DNA of 64,000 nucleotides, from assembly GCF_014596465.1 (NCBI RefSeq), contig NZ_MECK01000621.1, positions 47,713-111,712 of the forward strand, written 5' to 3'. The stretch is from Streptomyces sp. CBMA123. Its GTDB lineage: Bacteria > Actinomycetota > Actinomycetes > Streptomycetales > Streptomycetaceae. Below the pieces are notes generated by a model. That model was not told where the DNA came from. It saw nothing but the letters and a program-made list of their open reading frames with translations, and ran no database searches. Each line of letters starts with the position of its first letter. Positions within the stretch are counted from its first letter, which is position 1. The position numbers and the translations under genes were made by a program. Positions 33,501-42,102 of the stretch are shown here, one piece after another.

Positions 33501-36358
33501 CCGGAGCGGTTGTAGTAGTCGACGCGGACACGGTGCCGGCCGCCGGCCGTGGTGTTGACGTACTTTCCGGTGACCGCGGTGGCGGATTTGTCGCCCCAGC
33601 CGTCGACGGTCAGGACGTCGTCGACCCACAGGCGGACCCCGTCGACCGCGGTGAACCCGAGGCCGTACTCCCCGGCGGCCGGGAACTGCAGCTCGCCGGT
33701 GAAGCGTGCGGACCAGCCGCCGGTGTTCGCCACCGGCGGGCTCGCCGCCCACGACCGTGACAGTGCCCCGTCGGCGGCGCCGACCCCGGTGGCGAACACC
33801 GTCGGGACACCCGCCAGCTCCGGGTTGTCGTAGAAGGCGGCGGACAGCCCCGCCAAGCCCTCGTCGTAGGTGGTGTGGGTGTGCGGCATCGTGGCCGCGC
33901 AGGCGGGTGTCGGGGTCTGGCCGGTGAAGCAGGACGCCGGCGCGGGCCCGTACTTGTCGACCGGGCGGTCGGCGTGGTCGTAGACCGTGGTGGAGCGGCG
34001 GCCCGCGCTGTCGACGGACGCGGTGGCCTGGTCCTTGGTGTTCCACTCCGCGGCGATGCTCGCCCCGGTGAAGTCGGTGGTGACCAGGGCGCGGCCGGCG
34101 TCGTCGTAGGTCACGGTGCGCGAACGGGTGGAGTCGTACACCCCGGCCAGAGCCACGGTGGCCTGCTTGCGCTCCAGGTAGTACTGGTAGAAGTGCTCGG
34201 CACGCAGCCCGCTCGAACGGCCGTCCGGGGCAGGTGCCAGCACCTGCACCGCGCGCAGGGCGGGCGGCTCCTGGGGTAGTTCGGTCACGGAGTCGTAGCC
34301 GATGACCGTACAGGCGGCGGCGATGTCACCGGTGTTGGTGCACCCGTTCTCCGCGGACGGGGCCTGGTGCGCCACCCAGTCGTAGGCCAGGCTGCCGCGG
34401 ATGGTGGCCAGCGGCCCGATGCTGTCCAGGGCCTTCTGCTTCTCCTCCTCGTTGTCCCCGGCCTGGTCGTAGCGTTGCTTGGCCGAGGCCCGGCCGAGGT
34501 AGTCGAAGTCCTGCATGACCGCGCCGGGATTCTCGACCCGGGCCAGGGTGCCCATCTGGTACCACAGCCGGGTCTCGCTGCCGTCCCAGTAGCGGACCCG
34601 GCACAGCATCTGCGGCGGTGCCGGGTCGGAGCCCGGCGGCCGGGACGCTGCGCCGTAACAGCCGTCGCTGCCATCGGTGTTGTAGAACAGCTGGTGCGAC
34701 CGGCCGGAGACCGGGTCCTTGATCTGGGTCAGCCGCGGCGGTGTCCCGCTGTAGACGTACTGCAGTGCGGCCGGTTTCCTGCCGTCCAGCACCGACTCCA
34801 CCGCCGCGAGCGTGCCGTCGGGGTTGAACAGCGAGACGGTGTCGCCCTCGGTGAGCGTGATCCGCCCCGAGGCGTCGAAGGCGAGCACGCCGTCCTCACC
34901 CACCGGCGGCGTGTAGCCGCCGGAGGAGGCCTTGGCCCAGGTGTGCTTGCCGCCGGCTCCGTCGGTGAGCACCACCGAACCGTCCAGCATCTCGGCATGG
35001 CTGTAGCCGCTGGACTGCGCCGACAGCGTCCACCCCGCCGGCAACGACTCCGAATCCGACGAGAACAGCCACTCCGTCGGCACGATCCGCGGTTCGAGGT
35101 TGTGGCTGCGCTGGTCATCGGCGCCGACGGAGCTCTTGGCCCACAGCACCATGCGGGGACGCTGGTCCGAGTGGTGGTACAGCTCGACGCGGATCGGCAC
35201 CAGCTGGCCGGCCTTCAAGGCGACATCGTGGTCCTGGTGCGGGCCGGGCAGCAGGAAGTCGTCCCCGGGATCGGCGGGGTCGGGGTTGTCGTAGACCAGC
35301 TTGTCGCCCAACCAGACCCGCGCGCCGTCGGTGTGCGCGCCGGCGAACCGGAAGTCCCCGGTCACCGGGGCCTTGAACTGGCCCTCCCAGCGCACGACGA
35401 ACCAGTTCTTGTCCAGGGCCGGCGGCATCGGGTTGTCCCGCCACGGCAGGTTGTCCGGGTTGCCGGTCCACGGGATGCCCCAGTCCAGGTTGACCTGCGA
35501 CTCGCCGCGCACCATCACCGGGGTCGCGTCCGGGGCGCCCGCGTGCCGCGCATCGTTGAAGTACGAGGCGCGCACGCCGTGCGGGGCGCCCTGCCGGGAG
35601 TTGTAGGCGAGGTTCACCCCGGCCGGTCCGCCGACGGTCTGGAACGCGGGCCCGGCGGCCTCGACGTGCGCGTTGCCGTTGAACAGGTTCACCGTCACCG
35701 GGCCCAGGTGGTCGGTCGGTGCCGGCCCCGGGTCGCCGACCCGCTGGTTGACCGTGAAGTGCCCGACCCACTGCGGCGGCGTCGCGGTCGTCTCGCCGGA
35801 CATCGCGGTGGCCGCCGTCCAGGTGTAACGGCCGCCGTCGTGCAACACGTGCTTGGGGACCGTCCACTGCGGCTGGTCGAGGCACCCGGAGTCCACCACG
35901 CTGCCCGAACGACCGTCGAACCCGGTGGAGATCTTGAAGCAGTACAGGACGCCGTCACCGGCCGCGGCCACCTGCAGCGCAGGCGTCTCCGTACCCACCA
36001 CGGCACCATCGACCGGGGAGACCATGCTGGTCTGCGGCGCCGCCGGGGCCGCGGCGCGCGCGGATCCGTGCGCGCCGAACCGCGGATGCCCGCCGGTCGC
36101 CAAGGGCGCGAAGTCGGCCTTCGGCTGCCGCACTTCGGCCCGCGGCTGCTGCTCGGCCGCTGACGGGACCGACAGGATCGGCAGATCCCGCGGCACCGTC
36201 CTCGACGCCGCGGACGCGGACGCCTGTGCCGATGGCAGGACTCCCGCCTGGAGTAGCGAAGCCACCAACACCGTCGCCACCGCGAAGACGATCCACCGCA
36301 ACCACGACCGCGCGGACGACCGCGCTCTGCCGGCACCTGTGGACAAGGCCCCTCCCAT
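30536..36358 (-). CDS. Rhs/YD-repeat polymorphic toxin with PA14, Hint and GIY-YIG nuclease domains
   Basis: 1,940 residues from the ATG at 36358 (upstream ATG at 36388 possible; neither has a good ribosome-binding site). Order: signal/TM segment (SWLRWIVFAVATVLVASLLQ); PA14 at about 260-395 (VRASYFNDARHAGAP); YD/RHS repeats; second PA14 at about 836-965 (LSAAFYDNPELAGVPTVFAT); more YD repeats; RHS core at about 1583-1622 (YLPVLGRFLQVDPVQGG-SANDYDYVNADP); Hint protease domain 1706-1849 (Cys1706 in CNSFATDTPVVMADG to PTPVLVHNN); and a C-terminal toxin tip of about 90 residues with GIY-YIG signatures (GVYAFKDRAD-PQGRLYVGQTNDFDRRLGEH, then EKAEASLIDELGG). Hint would cleave at its own N-terminal Cys. 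The predicted toxin is a nuclease released from an Rhs cocoon. No immunity gene is evident next to it. Confidence 0.92.
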   Translation of the reverse strand: MGGALSTGAGRARSSARSWLRWIVFAVATVLVASLLQAGVLPSAQASASAASRTVPRDLPILSVPSAAEQQPRAEVRQPKADFAPLATGGHPRFGAHGSARAAAPAAPQTSMVSPVDGAVVGTETPALQVAAAGDGVLYCFKISTGFDGRSGSVVDSGCLDQPQWTVPKHVLHDGGRYTWTAATAMSGETTATPPQWVGHFTVNQRVGDPGPAPTDHLGPVTVNLFNGNAHVEAAGPAFQTVGGPAGVNLAYNSRQGAPHGVRASYFNDARHAGAPDATPVMVRGESQVNLDWGIPWTGNPDNLPWRDNPMPPALDKNWFVVRWEGQFKAPVTGDFRFAGAHTDGARVWLGDKLVYDNPDPADPGDDFLLPGPHQDHDVALKAGQLVPIRVELYHHSDQRPRMVLWAKSSVGADDQRSHNLEPRIVPTEWLFSSDSESLPAGWTLSAQSSGYSHAEMLDGSVVLTDGAGGKHTWAKASSGGYTPPVGEDGVLAFDASGRITLTEGDTVSLFNPDGTLAAVESVLDGRKPAALQYVYSGTPPRLTQIKDPVSGRSHQLFYNTDGSDGCYGAASRPPGSDPAPPQMLCRVRYWDGSETRLWYQMGTLARVENPGAVMQDFDYLGRASAKQRYDQAGDNEEEKQKALDSIGPLATIRGSLAYDWVAHQAPSAENGCTNTGDIAAACTVIGYDSVTELPQEPPALRAVQVLAPAPDGRSSGLRAEHFYQYYLERKQATVALAGVYDSTRSRTVTYDDAGRALVTTDFTGASIAAEWNTKDQATASVDSAGRRSTTVYDHADRPVDKYGPAPASCFTGQTPTPACAATMPHTHTTYDEGLAGLSAAFYDNPELAGVPTVFATGVGAADGALSRSWAASPPVANTGGWSARFTGELQFPAAGEYGLGFTAVDGVRLWVDDVLTVDGWGDKSATAVTGKYVNTTAGGRHRVRVDYYNRSGTTGALDFTWTPPGAGAPAPVPGTNLAPRYGWATGTTTDDTSGGDKERAPSRHTASSYSDPGAGIDPAYGLPVSTTADPGGLGLTARTTYERPGEGYLRRLATAMPAGDIANPDKRGTTVYYGDSESRANPCDPNAPAANQGGMAKTATAAKPGNGPALTGETVYDEAGRVVAQRINDEAWACNSYDVRGRVVRKSAPAYGGKAARTVVTDYAVGGDPLTSKVTDENGSITTVIDLLGQEVGYTDANGVTSTATYDQVGRLTTDTTTVKGVSSTVAYAWNTANQLTNVTVDGVTAATPAYDAAAELAGVAYGNGSRLASLARNDAGKSSALTWKTSASTVVDTVARSRDNRVTDDAVTADGKPVANYSYTYDALGRLTAATVPHHQLGYRFDPAEGCGTNKAAGRNTNRTSSTDSLEGAPAVTTTYCFDDADRLTSTSGGLTLTVAYDTHGDTVTLGGDTLGYDSTRRHVQTTTASGTSISYTRDPADRLIARTIAGAADVSKNGTTRYSYSSKHDDADLILGKDGSLLQRIVALPGGVLLTKNYDKAATTNWAYPNIHGDVLFTADGSATRTGDIRLYDPYGQNIDPATGALTDISVPATAAGGMDFGWLGQHERPVEHLAGQQAIEMGARVYLPVLGRFLQVDPVQGGSANDYDYVNADPINGLDLAGTFGWKSVVSTATKAAEVVAFVPGPIGTVASGAAAAGQLAQGHYKEAAMDALGAVPGGKLASTLARSAAKEASTVGKAAQAAEKCNSFATDTPVVMADGTTKPISSVQIGDQVQATDPATGHTAAEPVTDVIVGHGTKHLIDIGLDTRTPTTITATANHPIWVQGRGWTDAGDLRRGDQVRGPRGADAVTVTAVNDRGDVDGQTVYNLTVGQIHTYFVLAGPTPVLVHNNSCGLPQEGVYAFKDRADPQGRLYVGQTNDFDRRLGEHVRNGRTEKGDDVLLVHVPGGKGSREKAEASLIDELGGKGNLSNKVNSPGHRP

Positions 36359-36606
36359 GCCGTCGACGCCCGCCGGAACCCGCGACATGGCAGGACGCGG
36401 GTCCACCTCATCCACTCCCGGCTGGAACGCCTGGGCGGGGACTGAAATCCTCCGCGACCGGCGGGTCCTGGGGAACAGGTGCCGTACACCTTGGCCGGAA
36501 CCACCGAACCGCCGGACCTTCAAACGGAACGCCCGCTGCCCGGTCCGGCCGCCACCGCCGCGTTGTCCTGTCAGGGACATGTCTTGGCGCGTGCTCCCGG
36601 GTGCCT

Positions 36607-36822
36607 CTAAGCGGAGTCGTGGAACCGCCGGACACCCGGTTCCCACTTGGCCGGAACCGTACGGCCGAAGTGACGGAAATCGGTGAACCGGTAGAGCTCA
36701 GCCAGGCCTTCGACCGTGTCGACGGGCAGCGACTCGTGGTTACGCCGGGCGATCTCCAGCAGCGTCTCCGGCTGGATCGACCCCTCCAGATGCACATGCA
36801 GTTCGATCTTCTGCGTCGTCAT
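36607..36822 (-). pseudogene. 5' remnant of an adenosine deaminase gene
   Basis: ATG at 36822 begins MTTQKIELHVHLEGSIQPET, including the HxH zinc motif (HVHLEGS) of adenosine/AMP deaminases, and continues LLEIARRNHESLPVDTVEGL-AELYRFTDFRHF. Homology to the family then ends and the frame stops after 71 codons; full-length enzymes have about 330-360. The catalytic Glu, the other His and both Asp are missing, so it cannot be an active deaminase. It lies 249 bp upstream of the Rhs gene on the same strand, marking a likely insertion/deletion junction. Confidence 0.8.
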
Positions 36823-37089
36823 GTGCGGGAGCCTTGAACGGATCGGACAGGTGTCCGCCCGGCGGCCGACTGCGTACGGAGCGGACCGTCGCCTTGCTGG
36901 ACAGGAGGCCGAAGCGACGAGCAACGGAACGGTGGGACCGGCACACCCGCACGCGGGGAGCGGACTGCACCATGTCCCCCACACGAGCACGGCTCCGAGG
37001 TCGACCCACCGAGCGAAGCCAGGCCCGACCGATCCACGGATATGGACAGTCGCTCGGTACTGGGCCGGTGGTGGCGGCGGGGGGTGTGG

Positions 37090-38445
37090 CTAGGGGGTGT
37101 CGGTGGCGATCACGGTCCATGCCTTGGCCGAGGTGTCGTCCAGCCGCAGGTCGAAGGTGAAGGCGATCGGCCTGCGCTTGTGCGCGTCACCGCGCAGCAC
37201 CTGTTCGGTGCGGCGGTCGACTTCGTAGTAGACGCCCTGCGCGTCGACCGCGACGCGGAAGACGACCGGCTCGCGTGAGACCAGCGAGCGCACCGTGACG
37301 GACGTGACGGTGGCCTCGCGCAGGACGGTCCGGCGGGGCGTGCGGACGGGGGTGAAGTCGAGGCTGCCGTCGTTCATGACCCATTCCTCGAGGAACCGCT
37401 CGACGGCGACCTCGAGAACCGCTCTGTCGAAGCGGCCGTCGAGGACGCTCAGATCGCCGGCGGCGGTGTCGGCGTCCGTGCTCCACGAGATGTTGGTGAG
37501 GGAGAGGACATCGCTCGCCCCGGTGACCGTGCTCTTCTGCGCGACCTCGAGCACCGCGTCCCGGGCGACCTCTTTCTGGTCCCAGCCGTCGGTCTCGATG
37601 GCGCTGCTCAGGTGGTGCGCTCCCTCGCCGGCCTGCTCGAGTGAGGACACGATCCACTCGCCGGCCGCGCTCTTGCGCAGTGTCCAGTACTCGACCGGGC
37701 GCGTCGAGCCGTCCTTGCGCACGGCCTGCCGGCCGTCGCCGCTGCGTACGTAGTCGCGGAGCGTCGCGGTGATCCGGAAGGTCACGGTGTCGTTCAGCTC
37801 GCCCGCCCGGTTGGCGACGTGGACCAGCTCGACCACCGGACCGTCGACGATCTCCACGACGTTGACCTCGCCACGCGATTCGTAGTCGCGCAGCTCCTCG
37901 GCCCACTTGCCGTACAGCACGGGGGACAGGATCTGCTGCAGCGTGGCGTGGTCGTGTCCGGTCCAGGCCCGCTGGGCCGTCACGTACAGCCACACGGCGC
38001 GGCGCTCGAGTGCCGCGCGGTCGAAGGTCGCATCGGTGTCGGCGATGGCATCGACCCGGGCCGAGACCCGGGCGGCGCGCTCGCGCGCCTGGGTGTCCGC
38101 GCGGTGCGCCGTGCGGTCCGAGACCGTGTTCAGGTCGCCTGCCAATGCCGCCTTGCGGCGCCGGGACCTGAGCCACAGGATCAGCAGGACCACGGCCACG
38201 ATCACCAGCACGGCGACGAGCCCACCGCCACCGGCTCCGAAACCGGTCCCGAAGCCGGTCCCGAAGCCGACTCCGGAGCCGCCGCCAGTCGACCCGTGGA
38301 AGTCGGCACCGCCGCCGCCATGGCCGCCCCCGCCCCCGCTGCCCCCGAACCCGTGACCGCCGCCCCCACCACGGGCATAGGCGGCCGTCGGGCTGCTCAG
38401 CGCGACGGCTCCCGCGACCACACATATCCACCGGCGGACGCGCAC
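37090..38445 (-). CDS. TIM44-like domain membrane protein
   Basis: 451 residues, GTG start at 38445 (AAGGGAAGG upstream). Signal peptide (ICVVAGAVALSSPTAAYA), then a Gly/His-rich linker (residues about 25-75), one transmembrane helix (GGLVAVLVIVAVVLLILWL) and basic RSRRRK. The soluble part contains a TIM44-like domain (VWLYVTAQRAWTGHDHATLQ then YGKWAEELRDYESRG...VEIVDGPVVELVHV) and a second related region (AVERFLEEWVMNDGSLDFTP). Bacterial TIM44-like proteins are membrane-associated and of unknown role. Transcribed alone. Confidence 0.85.
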   Translation of the reverse strand: MRVRRWICVVAGAVALSSPTAAYARGGGGGHGFGGSGGGGGHGGGGADFHGSTGGGSGVGFGTGFGTGFGAGGGGLVAVLVIVAVVLLILWLRSRRRKAALAGDLNTVSDRTAHRADTQARERAARVSARVDAIADTDATFDRAALERRAVWLYVTAQRAWTGHDHATLQQILSPVLYGKWAEELRDYESRGEVNVVEIVDGPVVELVHVANRAGELNDTVTFRITATLRDYVRSGDGRQAVRKDGSTRPVEYWTLRKSAAGEWIVSSLEQAGEGAHHLSSAIETDGWDQKEVARDAVLEVAQKSTVTGASDVLSLTNISWSTDADTAAGDLSVLDGRFDRAVLEVAVERFLEEWVMNDGSLDFTPVRTPRRTVLREATVTSVTVRSLVSREPVVFRVAVDAQGVYYEVDRRTEQVLRGDAHKRRPIAFTFDLRLDDTSAKAWTVIATDTP

Positions 38446-38605
38446 AGGGCCTTCCCTTCAAGAAACCGCAGATCTTCCGGACAACCGCAAGCGTACAAGC
38501 CGGGGGTGTGCGGGCAGCTCCGGGACCAATGGGCCGCCTTGCAGGGAGCGACGGCGGGCCCGCCGGGGCCGCGGGCCGTGGAACCGACGAGCCCAGCGGC
38601 ATGGG

Positions 38606-38833
38606 GACTTCCAGGACGCGGACCAGGTGACGGCCGTCCTCGCCGCTGGCCGGACGATCCGGGCGGACCACCTGATCGGCGCCGACGGCGCCCGAAGCTT
38701 CGTCCGCTCCGCCCTCGGGATCGGCACCTCGGGCCCCGGCAAGCCGGGCCAGGCCAAGAACAACACCCTGTTCCGGTGGCTCGGATCCGACGACCCGGGC
38801 GTGACCTCAGGGCTTCCATCCGTGACCCGGTGA
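38606..38833 (+). pseudogene. Internal fragment of an FAD-dependent monooxygenase
   Basis: The frame reads DFQDADQVTAVLAAGRTIRA then DHLIGADGARSFVRSALGIG and ends NNTLFR..., matching the middle of PheA/TfdB-type FAD hydroxylases (the 'VRADYLIGADGARS' motif). It has neither the N-terminal GxGxxG nor the C-terminal GD motif and no start codon; homology ends near 38785 and a stop follows at 38831-38833. The window also holds an intact FAD hydroxylase of the same class at 44212, but this fragment is not a copy of it. Confidence 0.65.
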
Positions 38834-38835
38834 GC

Positions 38836-40143
38836 CTAGGGCGCCCCGTCGCCGGTGGCCGGCGGACCGGTTCGCGTCGGCTCGGGTCGGCCCGCACTTC
38901 GGTCGACCGGAGTGGACTGCGGCGGAAGGGCGCGGCGGTGGCGCACCGGGGAGAGGAAGACCGGCAGGAAGGCCGTCGCGATCAGAGCACCGCCCACCCA
39001 CAGCGCGAGGTGCACGCCGCCCAGTTGGCCGATCGCGCCGGCGATCGCGGAGCCGACGGCGAGGGCTCCGGTGAGAAGGAAGCGGAAGGTGGCGTTCATC
39101 CGGCCGAGCAGGGGGTCGGGGGTCATCCGCTGGCGCAGGCTCACGCCGAGCACGTTGTCCATACCGATCTTGAACATGGCCAGGACCCAGCCGCACCCGG
39201 CGAGCCACAGCCAGGCCCCGTGGCCGGCCAGCGGCACCAGCAGGCCGGTCGGGGACAGCCAGAGGCCGGCCAGGGCGAGGGTACGGCCGTGGCCGAGTCG
39301 GGCGGCCCATGGGCGGGCGCACCGGGCGCCGAGCAGCAGGCCGGCCCCGCCCGCCGCCCAAAACAGGCCCAGGGTGCCTGCGGACAGGCCGAGTTCGCGC
39401 AGGAAGAGGAACGGGAGCGTGGTGTTGACGATCTGCGAGCCGAGGTTGGCGAGGGTGGCGGTGAGCGCGAGCGCCCGGAGTTCCGGATGGCCGAAGACGT
39501 GGCGCAGGCCGTCCGCGATCTGGTCCCGCAGCCGGGCGGGCGGTCCGGGGGCGGGGGAGGCCGGGGACCGGTGCAGTGCGGTGAGTTGCAGGGCGGAGGC
39601 GAGGTAGCACGCGGCCGTGGCGGCGACCGCCACCGGAGCCGTCAGCACCTGGACCAGCGCGCCGCCCGCGCCGCGCCCGGCGACGTTGCCGAGGGCGATC
39701 AGGCTCACCACGGCGGCGTTGGCCCGTACCAGCGCGTCCCGGCCGACGAGGTGCGGGAGCGCGCTCTGTGAGCCGATGTCGAAGAAGACGGTCGCGGCGC
39801 CGTTCAGCAGCACGACCACGGACAACTGCCAGACTGTGAGGGCGTGTTGCCACCAGGCGAGCGGTACGGAGGCGAAGAGCAGGGCGCGGGACAGGTCCGC
39901 GGTGATCAGCACCCCGCGGTGGTGCAGCCGGTCCACCCAGGCTCCGGCGGGCAGGCCGATGAGGAGGAAGGCGGCGGTGCCCAGCGTCCCGAGCAGGCCG
40001 ACCACGGCCGGAGTCGCGTCGAGGGCGGATACGGCGATGAGCGGGACGGCGACGTAGCTGACGTTGGTGGCGAGCTGGCTGAGCATGGTCGCGGCGAACA
40101 GGGTGCGGAAGTCCGTTACCCGCCAGGGGGATTGGGTCGTCAT
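38836..40143 (-). CDS. MFS transporter (12-TM, MFS_3-like)
   Basis: 435 residues from the ATG at 40143, starting two bases after the EamA stop, so translationally coupled. Twelve predicted helices, beginning FRTLFAATMLSQLATNVSYV; motif A-like GLPAGAWVDRLHHRGVLI follows TM2, with a second copy after TM8. The family resembles EntS/MFS_3 exporters, which export siderophores, macrolides or other small molecules. The Pro/Arg-rich C-terminus after LSPVRHRRALP is disordered. Together with the EamA exporter and the divergent LysR regulator it forms an export module. Substrate unknown. Confidence 0.9.
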   Translation of the reverse strand: MTTQSPWRVTDFRTLFAATMLSQLATNVSYVAVPLIAVSALDATPAVVGLLGTLGTAAFLLIGLPAGAWVDRLHHRGVLITADLSRALLFASVPLAWWQHALTVWQLSVVVLLNGAATVFFDIGSQSALPHLVGRDALVRANAAVVSLIALGNVAGRGAGGALVQVLTAPVAVAATAACYLASALQLTALHRSPASPAPGPPARLRDQIADGLRHVFGHPELRALALTATLANLGSQIVNTTLPFLFLRELGLSAGTLGLFWAAGGAGLLLGARCARPWAARLGHGRTLALAGLWLSPTGLLVPLAGHGAWLWLAGCGWVLAMFKIGMDNVLGVSLRQRMTPDPLLGRMNATFRFLLTGALAVGSAIAGAIGQLGGVHLALWVGGALIATAFLPVFLSPVRHRRALPPQSTPVDRSAGRPEPTRTGPPATGDGAP

Positions 40144-40145
40144 CG

Positions 40146-41039
40146 TCACCTCGCGCCGGCCGGTGCGGGGGCCTTGCGCAGCCGGGTCAGCGCCACCCCG
40201 GCGAGTACGACGGCCATTCCCGCGAGGGTCCTCGGGCCGACGGGCTCGCCGAGGACGAGCGCGCCCAGCAGGATCGAGACCACGGGCAGCAGGTAGCCGA
40301 CGGTGGCGGCATCGGTGGCGCCTTCGCTGGCGATGATCCGGTAGGTGAGGTGGAACGTCACCCCGGTGGCGAAGACCCCGAGCACGGCCGCGGCGATCAG
40401 CGGGGTCGCGCCGGGATGGGCTGGCGGTGAGCCGCCCGCGGGAAGTGCCAGCGCGGTCAGTCCGGTCGCGGCGATCAGCTGGGCGGCGGACAGGGAGAGG
40501 GTGGGCGTACCCCGGCCGACCAGGTGGCGCCGCATGTAGCCGAAGGCGATGGCGTAGCTCAACGAGGCGCCGAGGACGGCGAGGGCGCCCCAGCCCAGCG
40601 CCCGGCCGTGCTGCCAGGGCGCGAAGATCAGCAGCGTGCCGCCGAACCCGAGCAGGAGCCCGCCCAGGCGGAACGGGCCCGGGCGCTCGGTGCCGACGGC
40701 GAGACCGATCAGCAGCGACCACAGCGGAGTCGTCGCGCTCAGCACGCCGGCCAGGCCGGAGTCGACGCTCTGCTGGCCGAGGCTGAGCAGGGTGAACGGC
40801 AGGGCGTTGCAGAAGAAGGCGGCCACCACGATGTGCCGCCAGGTCCCGGCCGAGCGCGGCAGCCGCAGGCCCCGGGCGAAGCACAGTGCCACCAGGACGA
40901 CCGCCCCCAGGGCGCAGCGGACGACCGTGACCTGGGCCGGCTGCAGGCCGTCCAGGGCCAGTCGGATCCACAGGAAGGTGGATCCCCAGAGCAGCGCGAG
41001 GATTCCCACGCGTGACCAGTACAGGCTTGCGGTTCTCAT
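40146..41039 (-). CDS. EamA/DMT-family exporter
   Basis: 297 residues from the ATG at 41039. Ten helices in two EamA repeats: WSRVGILALLWGSTFLWIRL...QVTVVRCALGAVVLVALCF and the second repeat WGALAVLGASLSYAIAFGYM...GVTFHLTYRIIASEGATDAA-TVGYLLPVVSILLGALVLGE. Proteins of this type export amino acids, metabolites or drugs. It lies divergent from the LysR gene at 41111 (71-bp region) and upstream of a coupled MFS gene. Divergent LysR/EamA pairs are common, so LysR is the probable regulator. Confidence 0.92.
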   Translation of the reverse strand: MRTASLYWSRVGILALLWGSTFLWIRLALDGLQPAQVTVVRCALGAVVLVALCFARGLRLPRSAGTWRHIVVAAFFCNALPFTLLSLGQQSVDSGLAGVLSATTPLWSLLIGLAVGTERPGPFRLGGLLLGFGGTLLIFAPWQHGRALGWGALAVLGASLSYAIAFGYMRRHLVGRGTPTLSLSAAQLIAATGLTALALPAGGSPPAHPGATPLIAAAVLGVFATGVTFHLTYRIIASEGATDAATVGYLLPVVSILLGALVLGEPVGPRTLAGMAVVLAGVALTRLRKAPAPAGAR

Positions 41040-41110
41040 GGGAGGAACGCTGCCCGGGCCCATTCGACAGCACAAGCGAAAAGATCTTCAGGTCCGTTAA
41101 GCTGGGCTAC

Positions 41111-42004
41111 ATGATCGATGTGAGGCGCATGCAGGTGCTGCGGGCCGTCGTCAGCAGCGGCTCGGTCACCGCCGCTGCGGCCAACCTGGGGTACACCCCG
41201 TCAGCGGTGAGCCAGCAGATCGCGACCCTGGAGCGGGAGGCCGGGATCGCCCTGCTGGAACGGGCCGGCCGGGGCGTCCGTCCGACGGAGGCCGGACGGC
41301 TGCTGACCGAGCACGCCGCCACCATCAGCCGCAACGTCGCCGAGGCGGAGACCGCCCTGGCCGAACTGCGGGCCGGCCGGACCGGCCGGCTCTCCATCCG
41401 CTACTTCGCGACCGTCGGGGCCCGGCTGGTCGCGCCCGCCGTCGCCCGGGTGCGCCGGGAACACCCGGGGGTGCGGATCGACCTGCGGCTGCACGACCCC
41501 GAGGACCCGTTGGGCGAGGTGGCGGACGGCCGAGCCGACCTCGCGCTGGTGATCGGCGGCACCGAGGAACCGGCGCCGGGCGTCCGGACGGTCCACCTGC
41601 TCGACGACGCGTACGTGGCGGTCCTCCCGGCGGACCACCCGCTGGCCGCGAAACGTGTCCTCGACCTCGCCGACCTGGCCGAGGAGCCGTGGGTCGGCAG
41701 CGAGCCGCCGGGCCCCTGCCTGGAACCCGTGCTCCAGGCCTGCGCGGCCGCCGGTTTCAGCCCCGACTTCGTGGTGGACGGTCAGGACCATGCCACCGCC
41801 CGGGGTTTCGTCGCCGCCGGGCTCGGGGTGGCCGTGATGCCGAGGCTGGGGCTCAGCAGCCGCCACCCCGGCGTCGTGGTCCGCCGGGTGCGCCGCCCCG
41901 AACCGGTCCGTACCGTCCACGCCGCCGTCCGGGAGACCGCACTGGCCCACCCGGCGGTGCGCGGCCTGCTCGACGCGCTCCGGGAGGCGGCCGACCGGCC
42001 CTGA
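41111..42004 (+). CDS. LysR-family regulator
   Basis: 297 residues from the ATG at 41111. N-terminal winged helix-turn-helix: MQVLRAVVSSGSVTAAAANL-GYTPSAVSQQIATLEREAG. The effector domain (RLSIRYFATVGARLVAPAVA...) has the typical periplasmic-binding fold, with a Gly-rich GFVAAGLGVAVMPRLGL near the C-terminus. It is divergent from the EamA/MFS exporter pair and probably activates them in response to their substrate. The 71-bp shared region is short and contains no clear T-N11-A box that I can rely on. Confidence 0.92.
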   Translation: MIDVRRMQVLRAVVSSGSVTAAAANLGYTPSAVSQQIATLEREAGIALLERAGRGVRPTEAGRLLTEHAATISRNVAEAETALAELRAGRTGRLSIRYFATVGARLVAPAVARVRREHPGVRIDLRLHDPEDPLGEVADGRADLALVIGGTEEPAPGVRTVHLLDDAYVAVLPADHPLAAKRVLDLADLAEEPWVGSEPPGPCLEPVLQACAAAGFSPDFVVDGQDHATARGFVAAGLGVAVMPRLGLSSRHPGVVVRRVRRPEPVRTVHAAVRETALAHPAVRGLLDALREAADRP

Positions 42005-42102
42005 CGGCTCAGCGCCGGGCGGTGCCGGGCGTGACCGGGCGGCACCGGCGGCACCGGGCGTGACCTGCCGGGACCTGCCGGGGGCGGCCACGGCCGGTAC
42101 CG

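Noticed and set aside
34367..36163. Plus-strand 598-residue frame opposite the Rhs N-terminal half
   Set aside because: Arg/Val/Gly-rich shadow; conflicts with PA14 and repeat coding on the minus strand.
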